From NCBI RefSeq assembly GCF_024637375.1, contig NZ_JAGXFK010000001.1:1-58394 (forward strand): a stretch of DNA of 58,394 nucleotides, read 5' to 3'. Under the pieces are notes generated by a model. That model ran no database searches, was not told the origin of the DNA, and saw only the letters and a list, made by a program, of their open reading frames with translations. The position numbers were made by a program, and so were the translations under genes. This document shows, one piece after another, positions 10,195 through 20,250 of this stretch; the first letter of the stretch is position 1, and each line of letters opens with the position of its first letter. This stretch comes from Sediminimonas sp. (GTDB taxonomy: Bacteria > Pseudomonadota > Alphaproteobacteria > Rhodobacterales > Rhodobacteraceae).

Positions 10195-11232
10195 ATGGCA
10201 CACAAACCCAAACTCGTGAACCTCGCCTTGCAGGGCGGCGGTTCGCACGGCGCCTTTACCTGGGGGGTTCTGGATCGGTTTCTCGAAGACGGGCGGCTAC
10301 GGATCGCCGGGATATCCGGCACCTCGGCAGGGGCGATGAACGCGGTCGCGCTGGCCGACGGCTTTACCCGCGACGGCCCCGAGGGCGCGCGCGCAGCCCT
10401 CGATCACTTCTGGCGCGCCATGAGCGAGGGCGCCAGGCACAGCCCGCTCAAGCGCACGCCCTTTGATGTCCTGACCGGCAACTGGGGGCTGGAGAACAAC
10501 CCCGTCTACCACGCCATGGACGCGCTTTCGAGGGTCGCCTCCCCGTACCAGCTCAATCCGATGAACGCCAATCCGCTACGCGATCTGGTCGATAAAACCA
10601 TAGATTTCGGCATGGTGCGCAAATGCGACGCGTTCAAGCTCTTCATCTCGGCCACCAACGTCGAGACCGGCAAGGTCAAGGTCTTTCCACGCGAGGCGTT
10701 GACGGCGGGCATGGTGATGGCCTCGGCCTGCCTGCCGCATCTCTACCAGGCGGTCGAGATCGACGGCGTGCCGTACTGGGACGGCGGCTATATGGGCAAC
10801 CCGTCCCTGTTTCCCTTTCATGGCCAGACCGGCACCGATGACATCGTCGTGGTTCAGGTCAACCCGATCGAGCGCAAGGGCGCGCCGAAGACGCCGATGG
10901 ATATCCAGAACCGGATGAACGAGATCAGCTTCAACGGCAGCCTGTTGAAGGAGTTGCGCGGCATCGACTTCGTCGACCGGCTTATCGACCAGGGCAAGCT
11001 CTCGGTCGAGGAATACCGCCAGGTACGCGTGCATATCGTCGAGAACGAGGCCGAGCTGAACCCGCTGGGCGCCTCCTCGAAGATGAACGTGGAATGGGCA
11101 TTTCTGACCAAGCTGCGCGACATCGGTCGCGACACCGCCTCCCGCTGGCTGGACGAGAATTTCGACGGAATCGGCAAACGCTCGACCGTGGATCTGCGCG
11201 AGATGTTCCAGGGCATCGGCGCCAGCCACTAG
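10195..11232 (+). CDS. Patatin-like phospholipase family protein
   Basis: A 345-residue acyl hydrolase with the Ser/Asp dyad of the patatin fold. The oxyanion-hole loop QGGGSHGAF lies at residues 13-21, the nucleophile elbow GTSAG at 42-46 (Ser44), and DGGYMGNP supplies Asp196. There is no signal peptide, so it is probably cytoplasmic. It follows the IclR gene in the same direction but after a gap, and is probably a separate unit. The substrate could be phospholipid or another acyl ester. Confidence 0.88.
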   Translation: MAHKPKLVNLALQGGGSHGAFTWGVLDRFLEDGRLRIAGISGTSAGAMNAVALADGFTRDGPEGARAALDHFWRAMSEGARHSPLKRTPFDVLTGNWGLENNPVYHAMDALSRVASPYQLNPMNANPLRDLVDKTIDFGMVRKCDAFKLFISATNVETGKVKVFPREALTAGMVMASACLPHLYQAVEIDGVPYWDGGYMGNPSLFPFHGQTGTDDIVVVQVNPIERKGAPKTPMDIQNRMNEISFNGSLLKELRGIDFVDRLIDQGKLSVEEYRQVRVHIVENEAELNPLGASSKMNVEWAFLTKLRDIGRDTASRWLDENFDGIGKRSTVDLREMFQGIGASH

Positions 11233-11730
11233 GGATAGCGACGGCGGCACCTACGGCGGTCACATGCCACGCCGATCCGATGGCGCGGGCGCTCGCGCGC
11301 GATGCGTTCGCCTTCGTGGCCGACTTCGACCCGTCCTGCTGGACCACGGCGCGCGCGATCGCCCGCGACCGGTTGCAGAGCATCGCCTCGATGCTTCCAG
11401 GCGCGACTGGACCTATGGCCTGCTGACCGACCTGTTCTACAGCGCAAACTGGTCGATCCCAGAGCTGGCGCAGGAAACGCCCAATGAAGGCTCACCCGCA
11501 CCCGCAGGATAGACCTTCTGCCTATCGCGTCGCCGCCGGCTTCGGCCTTGCGGCCTGCACCCGCTCAGGGTGTGGTGGCAAAGCGCGGGTACGCGGTGCG
11601 GGGCGCTGACCGGGTTTTTCACCGACCGGCACCCGATCGCGTGCCGCGCCCGTCGCGGGGGGCGGTGGATTTCGGGGCGGCGGTGTCTCTTGCCGCTGTA
11701 AACCTGCGGGGATTTTGCTAGGCTGGCGCC
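11233..11730. other. About 500 bp with a possible frameshifted gene remnant
   Basis: No intact gene is convincing. On the plus strand two adjacent frames give protein-like text. 11281-11424 reads MARALARDAFAFVADFDPSC...RLQSIASMLPG, and a frame ending at 11512 reads RDWTYGLLTDLFYSANWSIP...PAPAG. The switch near 11400 would be explained by one frameshift. The rest (11513-11730) is GC-rich and shows nothing I recognise. Confidence 0.35.
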
Positions 11731-12480
11731 GTGGCAGCAAAGGTTTCGCCCGTGCAGAACAAAGACCGACCCACCCCTGCCCCGATCTTCACCGTGTCGT
11801 CGCTGAGCAAGGTGTACGGCACCGGTCCTGCGGCCGTGCACGCCTTGCGCGGGCTCGACCTGACCCTGCCGGAGGGCGAGCTGGTGGTGCTGCTGGGCCC
11901 GTCGGGCAGCGGCAAGTCCACGCTTCTCAACATCATCGGCGGGCTCGACAGGGCCAGTTCCGGGCGCGTGATGTTCAAGGACCGCGACCTGACCGCGATG
12001 ACCGAAGCGCAACTGACCCGCTACCGGCGCGACCATGTCGGCTTCGTGTTCCAGTTCTACAACCTGATGCCCAGCCTGACCGCCTATGAAAACGTCGAGC
12101 TGGTCACCGAGATCGCCGCCGACCCGATGGCGCCGGACGAGGCGCTGGCGCTGGTCGGGCTGGAGCAGCGCAGCCATCACTACCCGTCGGAATTGTCCGG
12201 CGGCGAGCAGCAGCGCGTCGCCATCGCCCGCGCCGTGGCCAAACAGCCCACCGTCCTGTTCTGTGACGAGCCCACCGGCGCACTGGACAGCACCACCGGG
12301 CGTGCCGTGCTCAAGGTCTTGTCGGATGTCAACAAACGCCTGGGCACGACGGTCCTGATCGTCACCCACGCCGCCGCGACAGCCGCCATGGCCGACCGCG
12401 TGATCCATTTCGCCGATGGCGATATCCGGGAAATCGTGCACAACGATGCCCCGCTCGGCGCGGCAGAGATCGAATGGTAG
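11731..12480 (+). CDS. ABC exporter ATP-binding protein (LolD/MacB/DevA-like)
   Basis: A 249-residue ATPase of the MacB/LolD type. It has Walker [11 protein letters not shown]-loop [20 protein letters not shown], signature [16 protein letters not shown], Walker [12 protein letters not shown] and switch [10 protein letters not shown]. The start is GTG at 11731. Its stop overlaps the permease start. With the following permease and membrane-fusion protein it forms a three-gene exporter of the DevBCA kind that moves a substrate from the periplasmic face outward; the substrate is unknown. Confidence 0.92.
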   Translation: MAAKVSPVQNKDRPTPAPIFTVSSLSKVYGTGPAAVHALRGLDLTLPEGELVVLLGPSGSGKSTLLNIIGGLDRASSGRVMFKDRDLTAMTEAQLTRYRRDHVGFVFQFYNLMPSLTAYENVELVTEIAADPMAPDEALALVGLEQRSHHYPSELSGGEQQRVAIARAVAKQPTVLFCDEPTGALDSTTGRAVLKVLSDVNKRLGTTVLIVTHAAATAAMADRVIHFADGDIREIVHNDAPLGAAEIEW

Positions 12481-14840
12481 CGCCGCTCGACCGCAAGCTG
12501 GTGCGCGATTTGTGGCGCATCAAGGGCCAGGCGGCGGCGATCGCGCTGGTGATCGGTCTGGGCGTGCTGATGCAGGTGATGATGACCGGGCTGGTGGGCA
12601 CGCTGGATGAAACGCGCCGCGCCTATTACGACCGCTACCGCCTTGCCGACGTGTTCGTGCCCGTCACCCGCGCCCCCGAACGGGTGGCCGCACGGCTGGC
12701 CGACGACCGGCGGGTCGCGGCGGCGACCACGCGCATCAAGGGGCAGGCGTTGATCGACCCCGGCGAAGGGGCCCTACCGATCCGGGCGCAGACGCTGTCG
12801 CTGCCCGATGAAGGCATGCCGCGGCTCAACGACATCTATCTTGCCGAGGGGCGTTTGCCGCGCACCGCCAGCGCCGACGAGATCGTTCTGCTGGCGGGGT
12901 TCGCAAGGGCGCGCGGGCTGAGCCCCGGCGACAGTCTCGACGTGACCATGAACGGGGCACGCCATCGCCTGCGCATCGTCGGGCTGGCCCGCGCGCCCGA
13001 GTTCCTGTACACCACCGCACCGGGCGAGATGGTGCCCGATGACGCGCGTTTTGCGGTGTTCTGGATGCGCCGCGCGGCGCTGGCGGCGGCCTATGACATG
13101 CGCGGTGCGTTCAACGAGGTTCTGCTGACGCTGGAGCGCGGCGAGACCCCGCAGGCCCTGATCGACACGGCCGACCGCCTGCTGGCCCCATACGGTGCGG
13201 CGGGCGCCTACGCGCTGGACGACCTGCCCTCGAACCGGTTCGTGAGCGAGGAAATCCGCGGGCTGAAATCCTCGGCCGGCACGGTGCCGCCCATCTTCCT
13301 GGGCATCGCGGCCTTCCTTTTGTATATCGTGACCGCTCGCATCGTACAGGCCGAGCGCGAGCAGATCGGGCTGCTCAAGGCGTTCGGCTACAGCGGCGTC
13401 GAGGTCGGCTGGCATTACCTGAAACTGGTGGTGTTGATCGCGCTGTCGGGTGCGGTGGCCGGGTCGGTCGCGGGCATCTGGGCCGGGCACGCGATGGCGG
13501 TCTTCTACCAGACCTATTTCAAGTTTCCGTTCCTGGTGTTCACGCTCGACCCGGTCAGTTTCGTCGTCGGTTTCACGATCAGCATGCTGGCGGCGACGGC
13601 CGGCGGGTTGGCGGTGGTCCGCCACGTTCTGACCCTGACGCCGGCGGTGGCGATGCGCCCGCCGGCGCCGCCCGATTACAGCCGCACCTTCGATCTGGCC
13701 GGGGCGTTCCGACGCTGGCTGGATCAGCCCAGCCGCATGGTGCTGCGCCGGCTCAGCCGCTATCCGGGGCGGATGCTGGGCAGCGTCGTCGGGATCGCGG
13801 CGGGAATGGCGCTGTCGGCATCCACGCTGACGGTGGTCAGCGGTTTCAACACGGCAGTAGATCTGTCTTTCAACGTGATGAACCGGTCCGACATGACCGT
13901 CAGCTTCACCCATCCGCTACCGCGCAAGGCGCTGCTGGAACTTGGCCGCATGGAGGGCGTGCTGCGTACCGAGCCGATGCGCGTGGTGCCCGCGATCCTG
14001 CGCAACGGCACGCGCAGCTATCGCGGCACGATCGAGGGGCGGCCCCGCGCGCCGGCGCTCAACCGTATCATCGACGCCCGGCATCAGCCGCTGGAACTGC
14101 GCCGCGACGGCATCACACTGGCCGAACCGCTGGCCGATATCCTGGGCGTGGCGCCCGGCGACATGCTGAGCGTGGAGGTGCGCGAAGGGCGCCGCCCGGT
14201 CCTGCGCCTGCCGGTCGCGGCGGTGGCACAAACCCTGCTGGGCGCGCCGGCCTTCATGGAAATCGGCGCGCTGGGCCGCGCACTGAACGAACCCGAGCGC
14301 GCCTCGGGGGCGCTGCTGACCATCGACAGCGCCGCCCGCGAGACATTGTATCAGCAACTCAAGGACATGCCGGCGGTTATCGGCGTGTCCCGCAAGGCCG
14401 ATGCCCGCGCGGCGCTGGTCGAGCTGATGAACACCGGGCCGGGGTCGGTGCGCTACGTGATGCTGCTGGTAGCGGCAATCATCACCTTCGGCATCGTCTA
14501 CAACGCCGCGCGCATCGCCTTTGCCGAACGCAGCCGCGACCTGGCCAGCCTGCGGGTGATGGGCTTTACCCGTGCCGAGGCCGGGTTCGTCCTGCTGGGG
14601 GAGCTGGCCATCGTGACGCTGCTGGCCATTCCCCTCGGGATCGGGCTGGGCTATGGCTTGACCTGGGCGATCGTCGAGGGGTTCAGCACCGACCTCTACC
14701 AGATTCCGGTGGTGTTCCGGGCCTCCAACTACGGCGCCGCCATCCTGGCCGTGGTGATCGCCGCTGTGGTATCGGCGGGCATGGTATGGCGCAACCTGAC
14801 GCAGCTGGACCTGGTCACGGCGCTCAAGACACGGGAATAG
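12474..14840 (+). CDS. ABC exporter permease with two FtsX domains
   Basis: A 788-residue membrane protein with two repeats of the MacB-like architecture: a first helix (about 25-40), a large periplasmic domain, then a three-helix FtsX segment at about 280-400. It repeats with a helix near 435-455, a second periplasmic domain and the terminal FtsX segment at about 660-780. The conserved [17 protein letters not shown] coupling text after the first domain and [13 protein letters not shown] near the end are characteristic. It overlaps the ATPase gene by seven bases. Confidence 0.9.
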   Translation: MVAPLDRKLVRDLWRIKGQAAAIALVIGLGVLMQVMMTGLVGTLDETRRAYYDRYRLADVFVPVTRAPERVAARLADDRRVAAATTRIKGQALIDPGEGALPIRAQTLSLPDEGMPRLNDIYLAEGRLPRTASADEIVLLAGFARARGLSPGDSLDVTMNGARHRLRIVGLARAPEFLYTTAPGEMVPDDARFAVFWMRRAALAAAYDMRGAFNEVLLTLERGETPQALIDTADRLLAPYGAAGAYALDDLPSNRFVSEEIRGLKSSAGTVPPIFLGIAAFLLYIVTARIVQAEREQIGLLKAFGYSGVEVGWHYLKLVVLIALSGAVAGSVAGIWAGHAMAVFYQTYFKFPFLVFTLDPVSFVVGFTISMLAATAGGLAVVRHVLTLTPAVAMRPPAPPDYSRTFDLAGAFRRWLDQPSRMVLRRLSRYPGRMLGSVVGIAAGMALSASTLTVVSGFNTAVDLSFNVMNRSDMTVSFTHPLPRKALLELGRMEGVLRTEPMRVVPAILRNGTRSYRGTIEGRPRAPALNRIIDARHQPLELRRDGITLAEPLADILGVAPGDMLSVEVREGRRPVLRLPVAAVAQTLLGAPAFMEIGALGRALNEPERASGALLTIDSAARETLYQQLKDMPAVIGVSRKADARAALVELMNTGPGSVRYVMLLVAAIITFGIVYNAARIAFAERSRDLASLRVMGFTRAEAGFVLLGELAIVTLLAIPLGIGLGYGLTWAIVEGFSTDLYQIPVVFRASNYGAAILAVVIAAVVSAGMVWRNLTQLDLVTALKTRE

Positions 14841-14844
14841 GACC

Positions 14845-16077
14845 ATGGCACGCAGGAAACACTCGCGCATCGTCATCGGCCTGGTCATCGCAGGCATCCT
14901 CGTGACCGGGGTGGGCTATGCCTTCTGGCCGAAACCGCAACTGGTGGATATCGGCACCGCCGAACGCGGCCCGATGCGGGTGACGATCGACGAAGAGGGG
15001 CGCACCCGCGTGCATGACCCCTACATCGTCTCGACCCCGATCACCGGGCGCTTGATGCGGGTCGAGGTCGAACCCGGCGACGGCGTGACGCGCGGTGAAA
15101 CCGTGGTGGCGCGGATGCGCCCCACCCTGTCGGCGGCGCTGGACGCGCGCACCCGCGAACAGGCCCGCGCCAACGTCACCGCCGCCCAGGCGGCGCTGCG
15201 CCTGGCCCAGGCCAACCTGCACAAGGCCCAGGCCGACCGCGACCTCGCGCAAGCGGAACTGGAGCGCACCCGCAAGCTGTTCGAGCGCGAGATCGCCAGC
15301 CGCGCGGCGCTGGACGCGGCCGAACGCACCGCCCGCGCCGCCGAGGCGGCACTGGATACCGCGCGGGCGGGTATCTCGATGCGGGTGGCCGAGCTGGAAA
15401 AGGCGCAGGCCCAGTTGCGCAGCTTCGACGACGAAGCCGACCCGACCCGCGCTGCCGCCGACGAGGCCCAGACCATCGCGCTGCACGCCCCGATCACCGG
15501 GCGCATCCTGCGGGTGATGCAGCAAAGCGAAACCACCCTGCCGGCCGGCACACCGGTGCTGGAAATCGGCAACATCGCCGACGGACTGGAAGTGCAGGCC
15601 GACCTGCTGAGCCGCGACGCGGTGCGCGTATCCCCCGGCGACGCGGTGATCATCGACGACTGGGGCGGACCAAAGCCGCTGTCCGGGACCGTGACGCGCG
15701 TCGCGCCGCGAGGGGTGACGCGGGTCTCGGCACTGGGTGTCGAGGAACAGCGCGTAACCGTCACCATCGGGTTCGACAGCACCTACGAGGACCGCGCCGC
15801 GCTCGGCCACGGCTACCGCGTCGAGGTGCGCATCGTCGAGTGGTCCGACGACGACGCCCTGAAGGTGCCGTCGGGGGCGCTGTTCCGCGACGGCGACGGC
15901 TGGGCGCTGTTCGTCGCGCGCGACGGGGTCGCGCACAAGACACCGGTCGAGGTCGCCGCCAACAACGGCGTCACGGCGGCCATCGCCGCGGGGCTGGAAG
16001 ACGGCGCGCGCATCGTGCTGTACCCACCGGCGGGGTTGAGCGACGCACAGCGCATCGCGCCGCGCAGCGCCTACTGA
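14845..16077 (+). CDS. Membrane-fusion (HlyD-family) periplasmic adaptor
   Basis: A 410-residue adaptor with one N-terminal transmembrane anchor (RIVIGLVIAGILVTGVGYAFW), a split biotinyl-lipoyl domain (PITGRLMRVEVEPGDGVTRG and, after the hairpin, APITGRILRVMQQSETTLPAG), a long Ala/Arg/Glu-rich coiled-coil hairpin at about 100-195 and a C-terminal beta domain. It follows the FtsX permease by four bases and completes the exporter, probably reaching an outer-membrane channel encoded elsewhere. Confidence 0.92.
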   Translation: MARRKHSRIVIGLVIAGILVTGVGYAFWPKPQLVDIGTAERGPMRVTIDEEGRTRVHDPYIVSTPITGRLMRVEVEPGDGVTRGETVVARMRPTLSAALDARTREQARANVTAAQAALRLAQANLHKAQADRDLAQAELERTRKLFEREIASRAALDAAERTARAAEAALDTARAGISMRVAELEKAQAQLRSFDDEADPTRAAADEAQTIALHAPITGRILRVMQQSETTLPAGTPVLEIGNIADGLEVQADLLSRDAVRVSPGDAVIIDDWGGPKPLSGTVTRVAPRGVTRVSALGVEEQRVTVTIGFDSTYEDRAALGHGYRVEVRIVEWSDDDALKVPSGALFRDGDGWALFVARDGVAHKTPVEVAANNGVTAAIAAGLEDGARIVLYPPAGLSDAQRIAPRSAY

Positions 16078-16276
16078 CCGGGCGCGGGACGCGCCTGCCG
16101 GGTCCGTACCATCGTGCCTGACGTGATTGCGGGCCAGCGCCGCGGGGATCGCGGGCCGCCGAAGGCCGGTCGTTGCGCCGGACATCAAGCCCCAAAAACC
16201 GGCCGCGCCGAAGGTGGCGACGATCCTCCGGTCGCGATGGTCGCGCCCGAGCGCATCGGAAAGTCCTGCCAGGATG

Positions 16277-16304
16277 TTGCAAAATAGAACTCGCTTGATA
16301 TCTT
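16277..16304 (+). promoter_or_regulatory. Candidate promoter for the XRE/hyf-like operon
   Basis: TTGCAA (16277-16282) and TATCTT (16299-16304) are separated by 16 bases in a locally AT-rich stretch ending about 35 bases before the regulator start. The elements match sigma-70 consensus only partly; no transcription start is known. Confidence 0.4.
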
Positions 16305-16338
16305 ACACATCAATGCAGATTTGTAGCAGGCAAAATGA

Positions 16339-16635
16339 ATGATCACCGGTCCGCAAATCAGGGCAGCGCGGGCGCTGCTCGGGGTCGATCAGAAGGCGCT
16401 GGCGCGAATGGCCGGGCTTTCGGTCCCCACCATCCAGCGGATGGAGGCGAGCGAGAGCGTCGTCGGCGGCACGGTCGACAGCCTGACACGGGTGGTCGAG
16501 GCGCTCGAGATGGCCGGAATCGAGTTGATTGCCGAGGGCGCGGCAAGTGCCGGGTGCGGGCGCGGCGTGCGGCTCAAACATCCGCGAGAACGCCCGCCCG
16601 GCGGAGGCAGAGGCGGAGGCGGAGACGACGAATGA
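16339..16635 (+). CDS. XRE-family helix-turn-helix regulator coupled to the hyf-like operon
   Basis: A 98-residue protein whose first 70 residues form a Cro/C1-type helix-turn-helix (QIRAARALLGVDQKALARMA, then LSVPTIQRMEASE), with the family's usual VEALEMAGIEL end. The C-terminal 25 residues are a low-complexity Gly/Arg/Pro tail. Its TGA overlaps the ATG of the hyfB-like gene (ATGA), so the two are translationally coupled. Group 4 hydrogenase operons are usually controlled by sigma-54 activators, so a coupled XRE regulator is unusual. Autoregulation of the operon is inferred. Confidence 0.85.
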   Translation: MITGPQIRAARALLGVDQKALARMAGLSVPTIQRMEASESVVGGTVDSLTRVVEALEMAGIELIAEGAASAGCGRGVRLKHPRERPPGGGRGGGGDDE

Positions 16636-18635
16636 TCGCGGCGGCGGCATCACTTGCGGCGGGGTTTCTGGCGCTCTCGCTGGTGGCGACCGGGTTGCGC
16701 GGTCGGTCATGGGCGTCGGTGTTTGTCTATGGCGCCAGCGCGGTGCTGTCGCTTGGGCTTCTTGGGGCCGGGCTGGTGGCACTGGTCACGGGCGGCGCGG
16801 CGACGCACATGACGCTGCCGGTCGGCCTGCCCTGGCTGGGCGCGCATCTGCGCCTCGATGCGCTGTCGGCGGTGTTTGCGGCGATCATCGGGCTCGGCGG
16901 GGCGGCGATCAGCGCCTATGCCATCGGTTACGGCCGGCAAGAACACGAGCCGCACCGGGTGCTGCCGTTCTATCCCGGCTTTCTGGGCGCAATGACCATG
17001 GTCGTGCTGGCAGCCGACGCCTTCACCTTTCTGCTTTCGTGGGAGACCATGTCGCTGCTGTCCTGGGCGCTTGTTCTGACCCATCATCGCGAGCAAGAGA
17101 CGCGCGGCGCGGGGTATCTGTACCTCGTCATGGCGGGATTCGGGACGATGGTGCTGCTGCTGGCGTTCGGCCTGATGGCGGGGGCCGACGGCAGCTACGA
17201 CTTCGCCGCGATGCGCGCCGTCGAACACGGCCCGGCGCTGGCGGCGCTGGTACTGGGGCTGACGGCGGTCGGCGCGGGATCGAAGGCGGGGCTCTTGCCG
17301 CTTCATGTCTGGCTGCCGGTGGCGCATCCGGCGGCGCCCAGCCATGTCTCGGCGTTGATGAGCGGGGTGATGACCAAGGTCGCGCTTTACGGCTTCATCC
17401 GCGTGGCGTTTGACCTGTTGGGCCCGGTGCCCTGGTGGATGAGCGTTCCGGTGATCGTGACCGGCGCGGTGACGGCGGTGATGGGCATTCTCTTTGCCAA
17501 TGTCGATGGCGACGCCAAACGGGTTCTGGCCTACTCGACGATCGAGAACATCGGCGTGATCTTCGCGGCCCTCGGTCTGGCGCTGGCGTTCCGGGCCAAC
17601 GACATGCAGACGCTGGCGGCGCTGGCGCTGACGGCGGGACTGATCCACGCGATGAACCACATGCTGTTCAAGAGCCTGTTGTTCATGGTCGCGGGGGCAG
17701 TGCTGAATGCCACCGGGCGGCACGATCTCGATGGGCTCGGCGGGCTCATTCACCGGATGCCGAAGACGGCATTCCTGGCGCTTGTGGGCGTCACCGCGAT
17801 TTCGGCGCTGCCGCCCCTGAATGGCTTCGTTTCGGAGTGGCTGCTGTTTCAAGCGATCCTGCAAAGCCCGCAACTGTCGCAGCCGGGTCTGCAGTTCCTG
17901 GTTCCCGCCGTGGGCGGGCTGCTGGCGTTGGCCGCGGCGCTGGCGGCGGCCTGTTTCGTGCGCTTCTACGGGGTGATCTTCCTTGGACGCCCGCGCACGG
18001 ACGTGGCGCAGGAGGCGGTGGAGACCGACCGCTGGTCGCTTTCGGCGATGGCCGGGCTTGCGCTTCTGTGCGGTTTCGCGGGGATCGTGCCGGGCCTTCT
18101 GGTCGACCTCGTGGCGCCGGCGGTCGAGCGGGCCCTGGGGTCGCGTGTGCCGATGCAGGCTGGCAACCACTGGTTCACGCTGGTGCCCGTGGCGAATGTT
18201 CAAAGCAGCTACAGCGGATTTCTTGTCATGGTGTTCGTCGCGATCTCCGGCGGGCTGAGCGCGTGGCTGGTGCATCGCCTCGCCTCGCGCAGGCTGCGCC
18301 GTGCCCCCGCCTGGGACTGCGGGTTTCCGAATGCCGACCCGGTCACACAATACGGCGCGGGCAGTTTCGCCCAGCCGATCCGCCGGGTCATGGCCACCGT
18401 CCTGGCCGCGCGCGAGACGGTGACCATGCCGCCGCCGGGCGACACAAAACCGGCGCGGCACACAGCACATACTGAGGATCTGGCCTGGACCCGCGTATAC
18501 ATCCCGCTCATCGCATTCGTCGGCGCCGCCGCGGCCCGGCTCAACGCGCTGCAGTTCCTGACGATTCGTCGCTACCTGAGCCTGGTGTTCGGCTCGCTCA
18601 TCCTTCTGCTGACGGGGCTGACGATATGGAACTGA
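16632..18635 (+). CDS. hyfB: Hydrogenase-4 component B-like proton-translocating subunit (NuoL/HyfB family)
   Basis: A 667-residue antiporter-like membrane protein with about 15 or more helices. The core motif VGAGSKAGLLPLHVWLPVAHPAAPSHVSALMSGVM, in parts, holds the conserved Lys and His of the proton path, and the preceding helix carries SWETMSLLSW with the conserved Glu. The C-terminal part (WDCGFP...QYGAGSFAQPI) is characteristic of HyfB/HycC and not of NuoL. The start at 16632 overlaps the XRE stop; a longer frame upstream is an out-of-phase read through the regulator. It overlaps hyfC by ten bases. It is expected to couple electron transfer to proton or sodium movement. Confidence 0.9.
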   Translation: MIAAAASLAAGFLALSLVATGLRGRSWASVFVYGASAVLSLGLLGAGLVALVTGGAATHMTLPVGLPWLGAHLRLDALSAVFAAIIGLGGAAISAYAIGYGRQEHEPHRVLPFYPGFLGAMTMVVLAADAFTFLLSWETMSLLSWALVLTHHREQETRGAGYLYLVMAGFGTMVLLLAFGLMAGADGSYDFAAMRAVEHGPALAALVLGLTAVGAGSKAGLLPLHVWLPVAHPAAPSHVSALMSGVMTKVALYGFIRVAFDLLGPVPWWMSVPVIVTGAVTAVMGILFANVDGDAKRVLAYSTIENIGVIFAALGLALAFRANDMQTLAALALTAGLIHAMNHMLFKSLLFMVAGAVLNATGRHDLDGLGGLIHRMPKTAFLALVGVTAISALPPLNGFVSEWLLFQAILQSPQLSQPGLQFLVPAVGGLLALAAALAAACFVRFYGVIFLGRPRTDVAQEAVETDRWSLSAMAGLALLCGFAGIVPGLLVDLVAPAVERALGSRVPMQAGNHWFTLVPVANVQSSYSGFLVMVFVAISGGLSAWLVHRLASRRLRRAPAWDCGFPNADPVTQYGAGSFAQPIRRVMATVLAARETVTMPPPGDTKPARHTAHTEDLAWTRVYIPLIAFVGAAAARLNALQFLTIRRYLSLVFGSLILLLTGLTIWN

Positions 18636-19582
18636 TCATCGGCCTGATCCTTCAAGGTGTGCAGATGCTCGTGGTGCTGGCGTTGGCGCCCGGCCTGGCC
18701 GGGCTGGTGCGCAAGGTCAAGGCGCGGCTGATGCGGCGACGGGGGGCGCCGGTGGTGCAGCCCTATCGCGATTTGATGCGGCTCATGCGCAAGGACGTGG
18801 TGCTTGCCGAAAACGCCTCGTGGCTGTTCCGGGTTTCACCCTACATGATCTTCGCCGCGACCTGGGTCGCCGCCGCGCTGGTGCCGACCTTTGCCATCGG
18901 GTTGCAATTCAGCTGGACGGCGGACCTCATCGCGCTGGTCGCGCTTCTGGGCAGCGCGCGGTTCTTCCTGGCGCTGGCGGGGATGGACGCGGGCACCAGT
19001 TTCGGCGGGCTGGGTGCATCGCGCGAGATGATGATCGGCGCGCTGGCGGAGCCGGCGATGCTGTTGATGGTGTTCACGGTCGCGCTGGTGGCGGGATCGA
19101 CGCAACTGTCGAATGTCGTGACCTTCGTGGCCTCGGACGCGGTCGGCATCCGGGTGTCGATGGGCCTCGCACTGGTGGCGCTGATCATCGTCGCGCTGGC
19201 CGAGAACGCGCGCATCCCGGTGGACAACCCGGCGACGCACCTGGAACTGACGATGGTACACGAGGCGATGGTGCTGGAGTATTCCGGGCGCCACCTGGCG
19301 ATGATCGAACTGGCCGCGTCGCTGAAGCTGCTGCTCTACATGGCGCTGATCGGCTGCATCTTCGTGCCATGGGGGATCGCCCCGGCCAGCGCCGGGGCCG
19401 GCGGCCTTGCCCTGGGTGCGTTGTCGTTTCTCGCCAAGCTGGCGGTCGGCGGCGTGATGCTGGCGGTGTTCGAGACGTCGATCGCCAAGATGCGGGTCTT
19501 CCGGGTGCCCGATTTCCTGGGCGCGGCGCTGATGCTGGGGCTGTTGGGCACGCTTTTGCTTTTCGTTTCCAGGAGCCTCTAG
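18626..19582 (+). CDS. hyfC: NuoH/HyfC-like membrane subunit
   Basis: A 318-residue, eight-helix membrane protein of the HyfC/HycD/NuoH family, which anchors the hydrophilic module. The diagnostic loops are present: QPYRDLMRLMRKD, the acidic VALAENARIPVDNPATHLELTMVHEAMVLEYSG segment (in parts) and a terminal helix. The Glu/Asp-rich loop corresponds to the NuoH region at the quinone cavity. It overlaps hyfB and lies two bases before the hyfE-like gene. Confidence 0.92.
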   Translation: MELIIGLILQGVQMLVVLALAPGLAGLVRKVKARLMRRRGAPVVQPYRDLMRLMRKDVVLAENASWLFRVSPYMIFAATWVAAALVPTFAIGLQFSWTADLIALVALLGSARFFLALAGMDAGTSFGGLGASREMMIGALAEPAMLLMVFTVALVAGSTQLSNVVTFVASDAVGIRVSMGLALVALIIVALAENARIPVDNPATHLELTMVHEAMVLEYSGRHLAMIELAASLKLLLYMALIGCIFVPWGIAPASAGAGGLALGALSFLAKLAVGGVMLAVFETSIAKMRVFRVPDFLGAALMLGLLGTLLLFVSRSL

Positions 19583-19584
19583 CG

Positions 19585-20250
19585 ATGCATGATCTGGCGT
19601 TCGACATCGCGCATCTTCTGGCCGGCAGTCTCGTGCTGGTCAGCTTCATGATGATCTATCAGGACCGGCTCTATGCGCTTCTCAACACCTTCGCTCTTCA
19701 GGCCCTGCTACTGGCGATGGCGGTGGCCTGGCAGGCGTTCACCCGGGATGCGCCGCACCTTTACGCCACGGCGGCGATCGCGCTGATCTTCAAGGCGATC
19801 ATCGTGCCATGGGCGTTGCACCGCGTGGTGGCGCGGATGGGCATTCAGCGCACGGTCGAAACCGTCACCGGCGTGGTGCCGACGATGCTGGCCGGCATGG
19901 GGCTGGTGGCGTTGTCGATCCTGCTGATGCTGCAACTGACCGAAGCGGCCGAGAACCCGCTGGCGCGCGAGGATCTGGCCTTTGCCCTGTCGGTGATCCT
20001 GCTGGGAATGCTGATGATGGTCACCCGGCGCAACGCGGTCACCCAGGTCGTGGGCTTCATGTCGCTCGAAAACGGGCTGATCCTGGCCGCCGCAGGGGCG
20101 CAGGGCATGCCGCTGGTGGTGGAAATCAGTGTCGCCTTCTCGGTGCTGATCGCGATGATCGTGATCGGGGTGTTCCTGTTCCGCATTCGTGAACGCTTCG
20201 ACTCGGTCGATACCGAGGCGCTGGATGCCTTCCGGGGAGAGCGGCGATGA
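19585..20250 (+). CDS. hyfE: HyfE-like membrane subunit (NuoK-related)
   Basis: A 221-residue protein with about seven helices. The N-terminal half is specific to hydrogenase-4 HyfE, and the C-terminal half resembles NuoK, with NAVTQVVGFMSLENGLILAA containing the conserved Glu, and EISVAFSVLIAMIVIGVF. AGGAG lies about seven bases before the ATG at 19585. The stop overlaps the next start (ATGA). NuoK-like subunits take part in the proton path next to the NuoH-like subunit. Confidence 0.88.
   Translation: MHDLAFDIAHLLAGSLVLVSFMMIYQDRLYALLNTFALQALLLAMAVAWQAFTRDAPHLYATAAIALIFKAIIVPWALHRVVARMGIQRTVETVTGVVPTMLAGMGLVALSILLMLQLTEAAENPLAREDLAFALSVILLGMLMMVTRRNAVTQVVGFMSLENGLILAAAGAQGMPLVVEISVAFSVLIAMIVIGVFLFRIRERFDSVDTEALDAFRGERR

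Noticed and set aside
16335..18635. Longer hyfB reading frame starting at 16335
   Set aside because: The added residues come from reading the XRE gene out of phase; the ATG at 16632, coupled to the regulator stop, gives a normal first helix.
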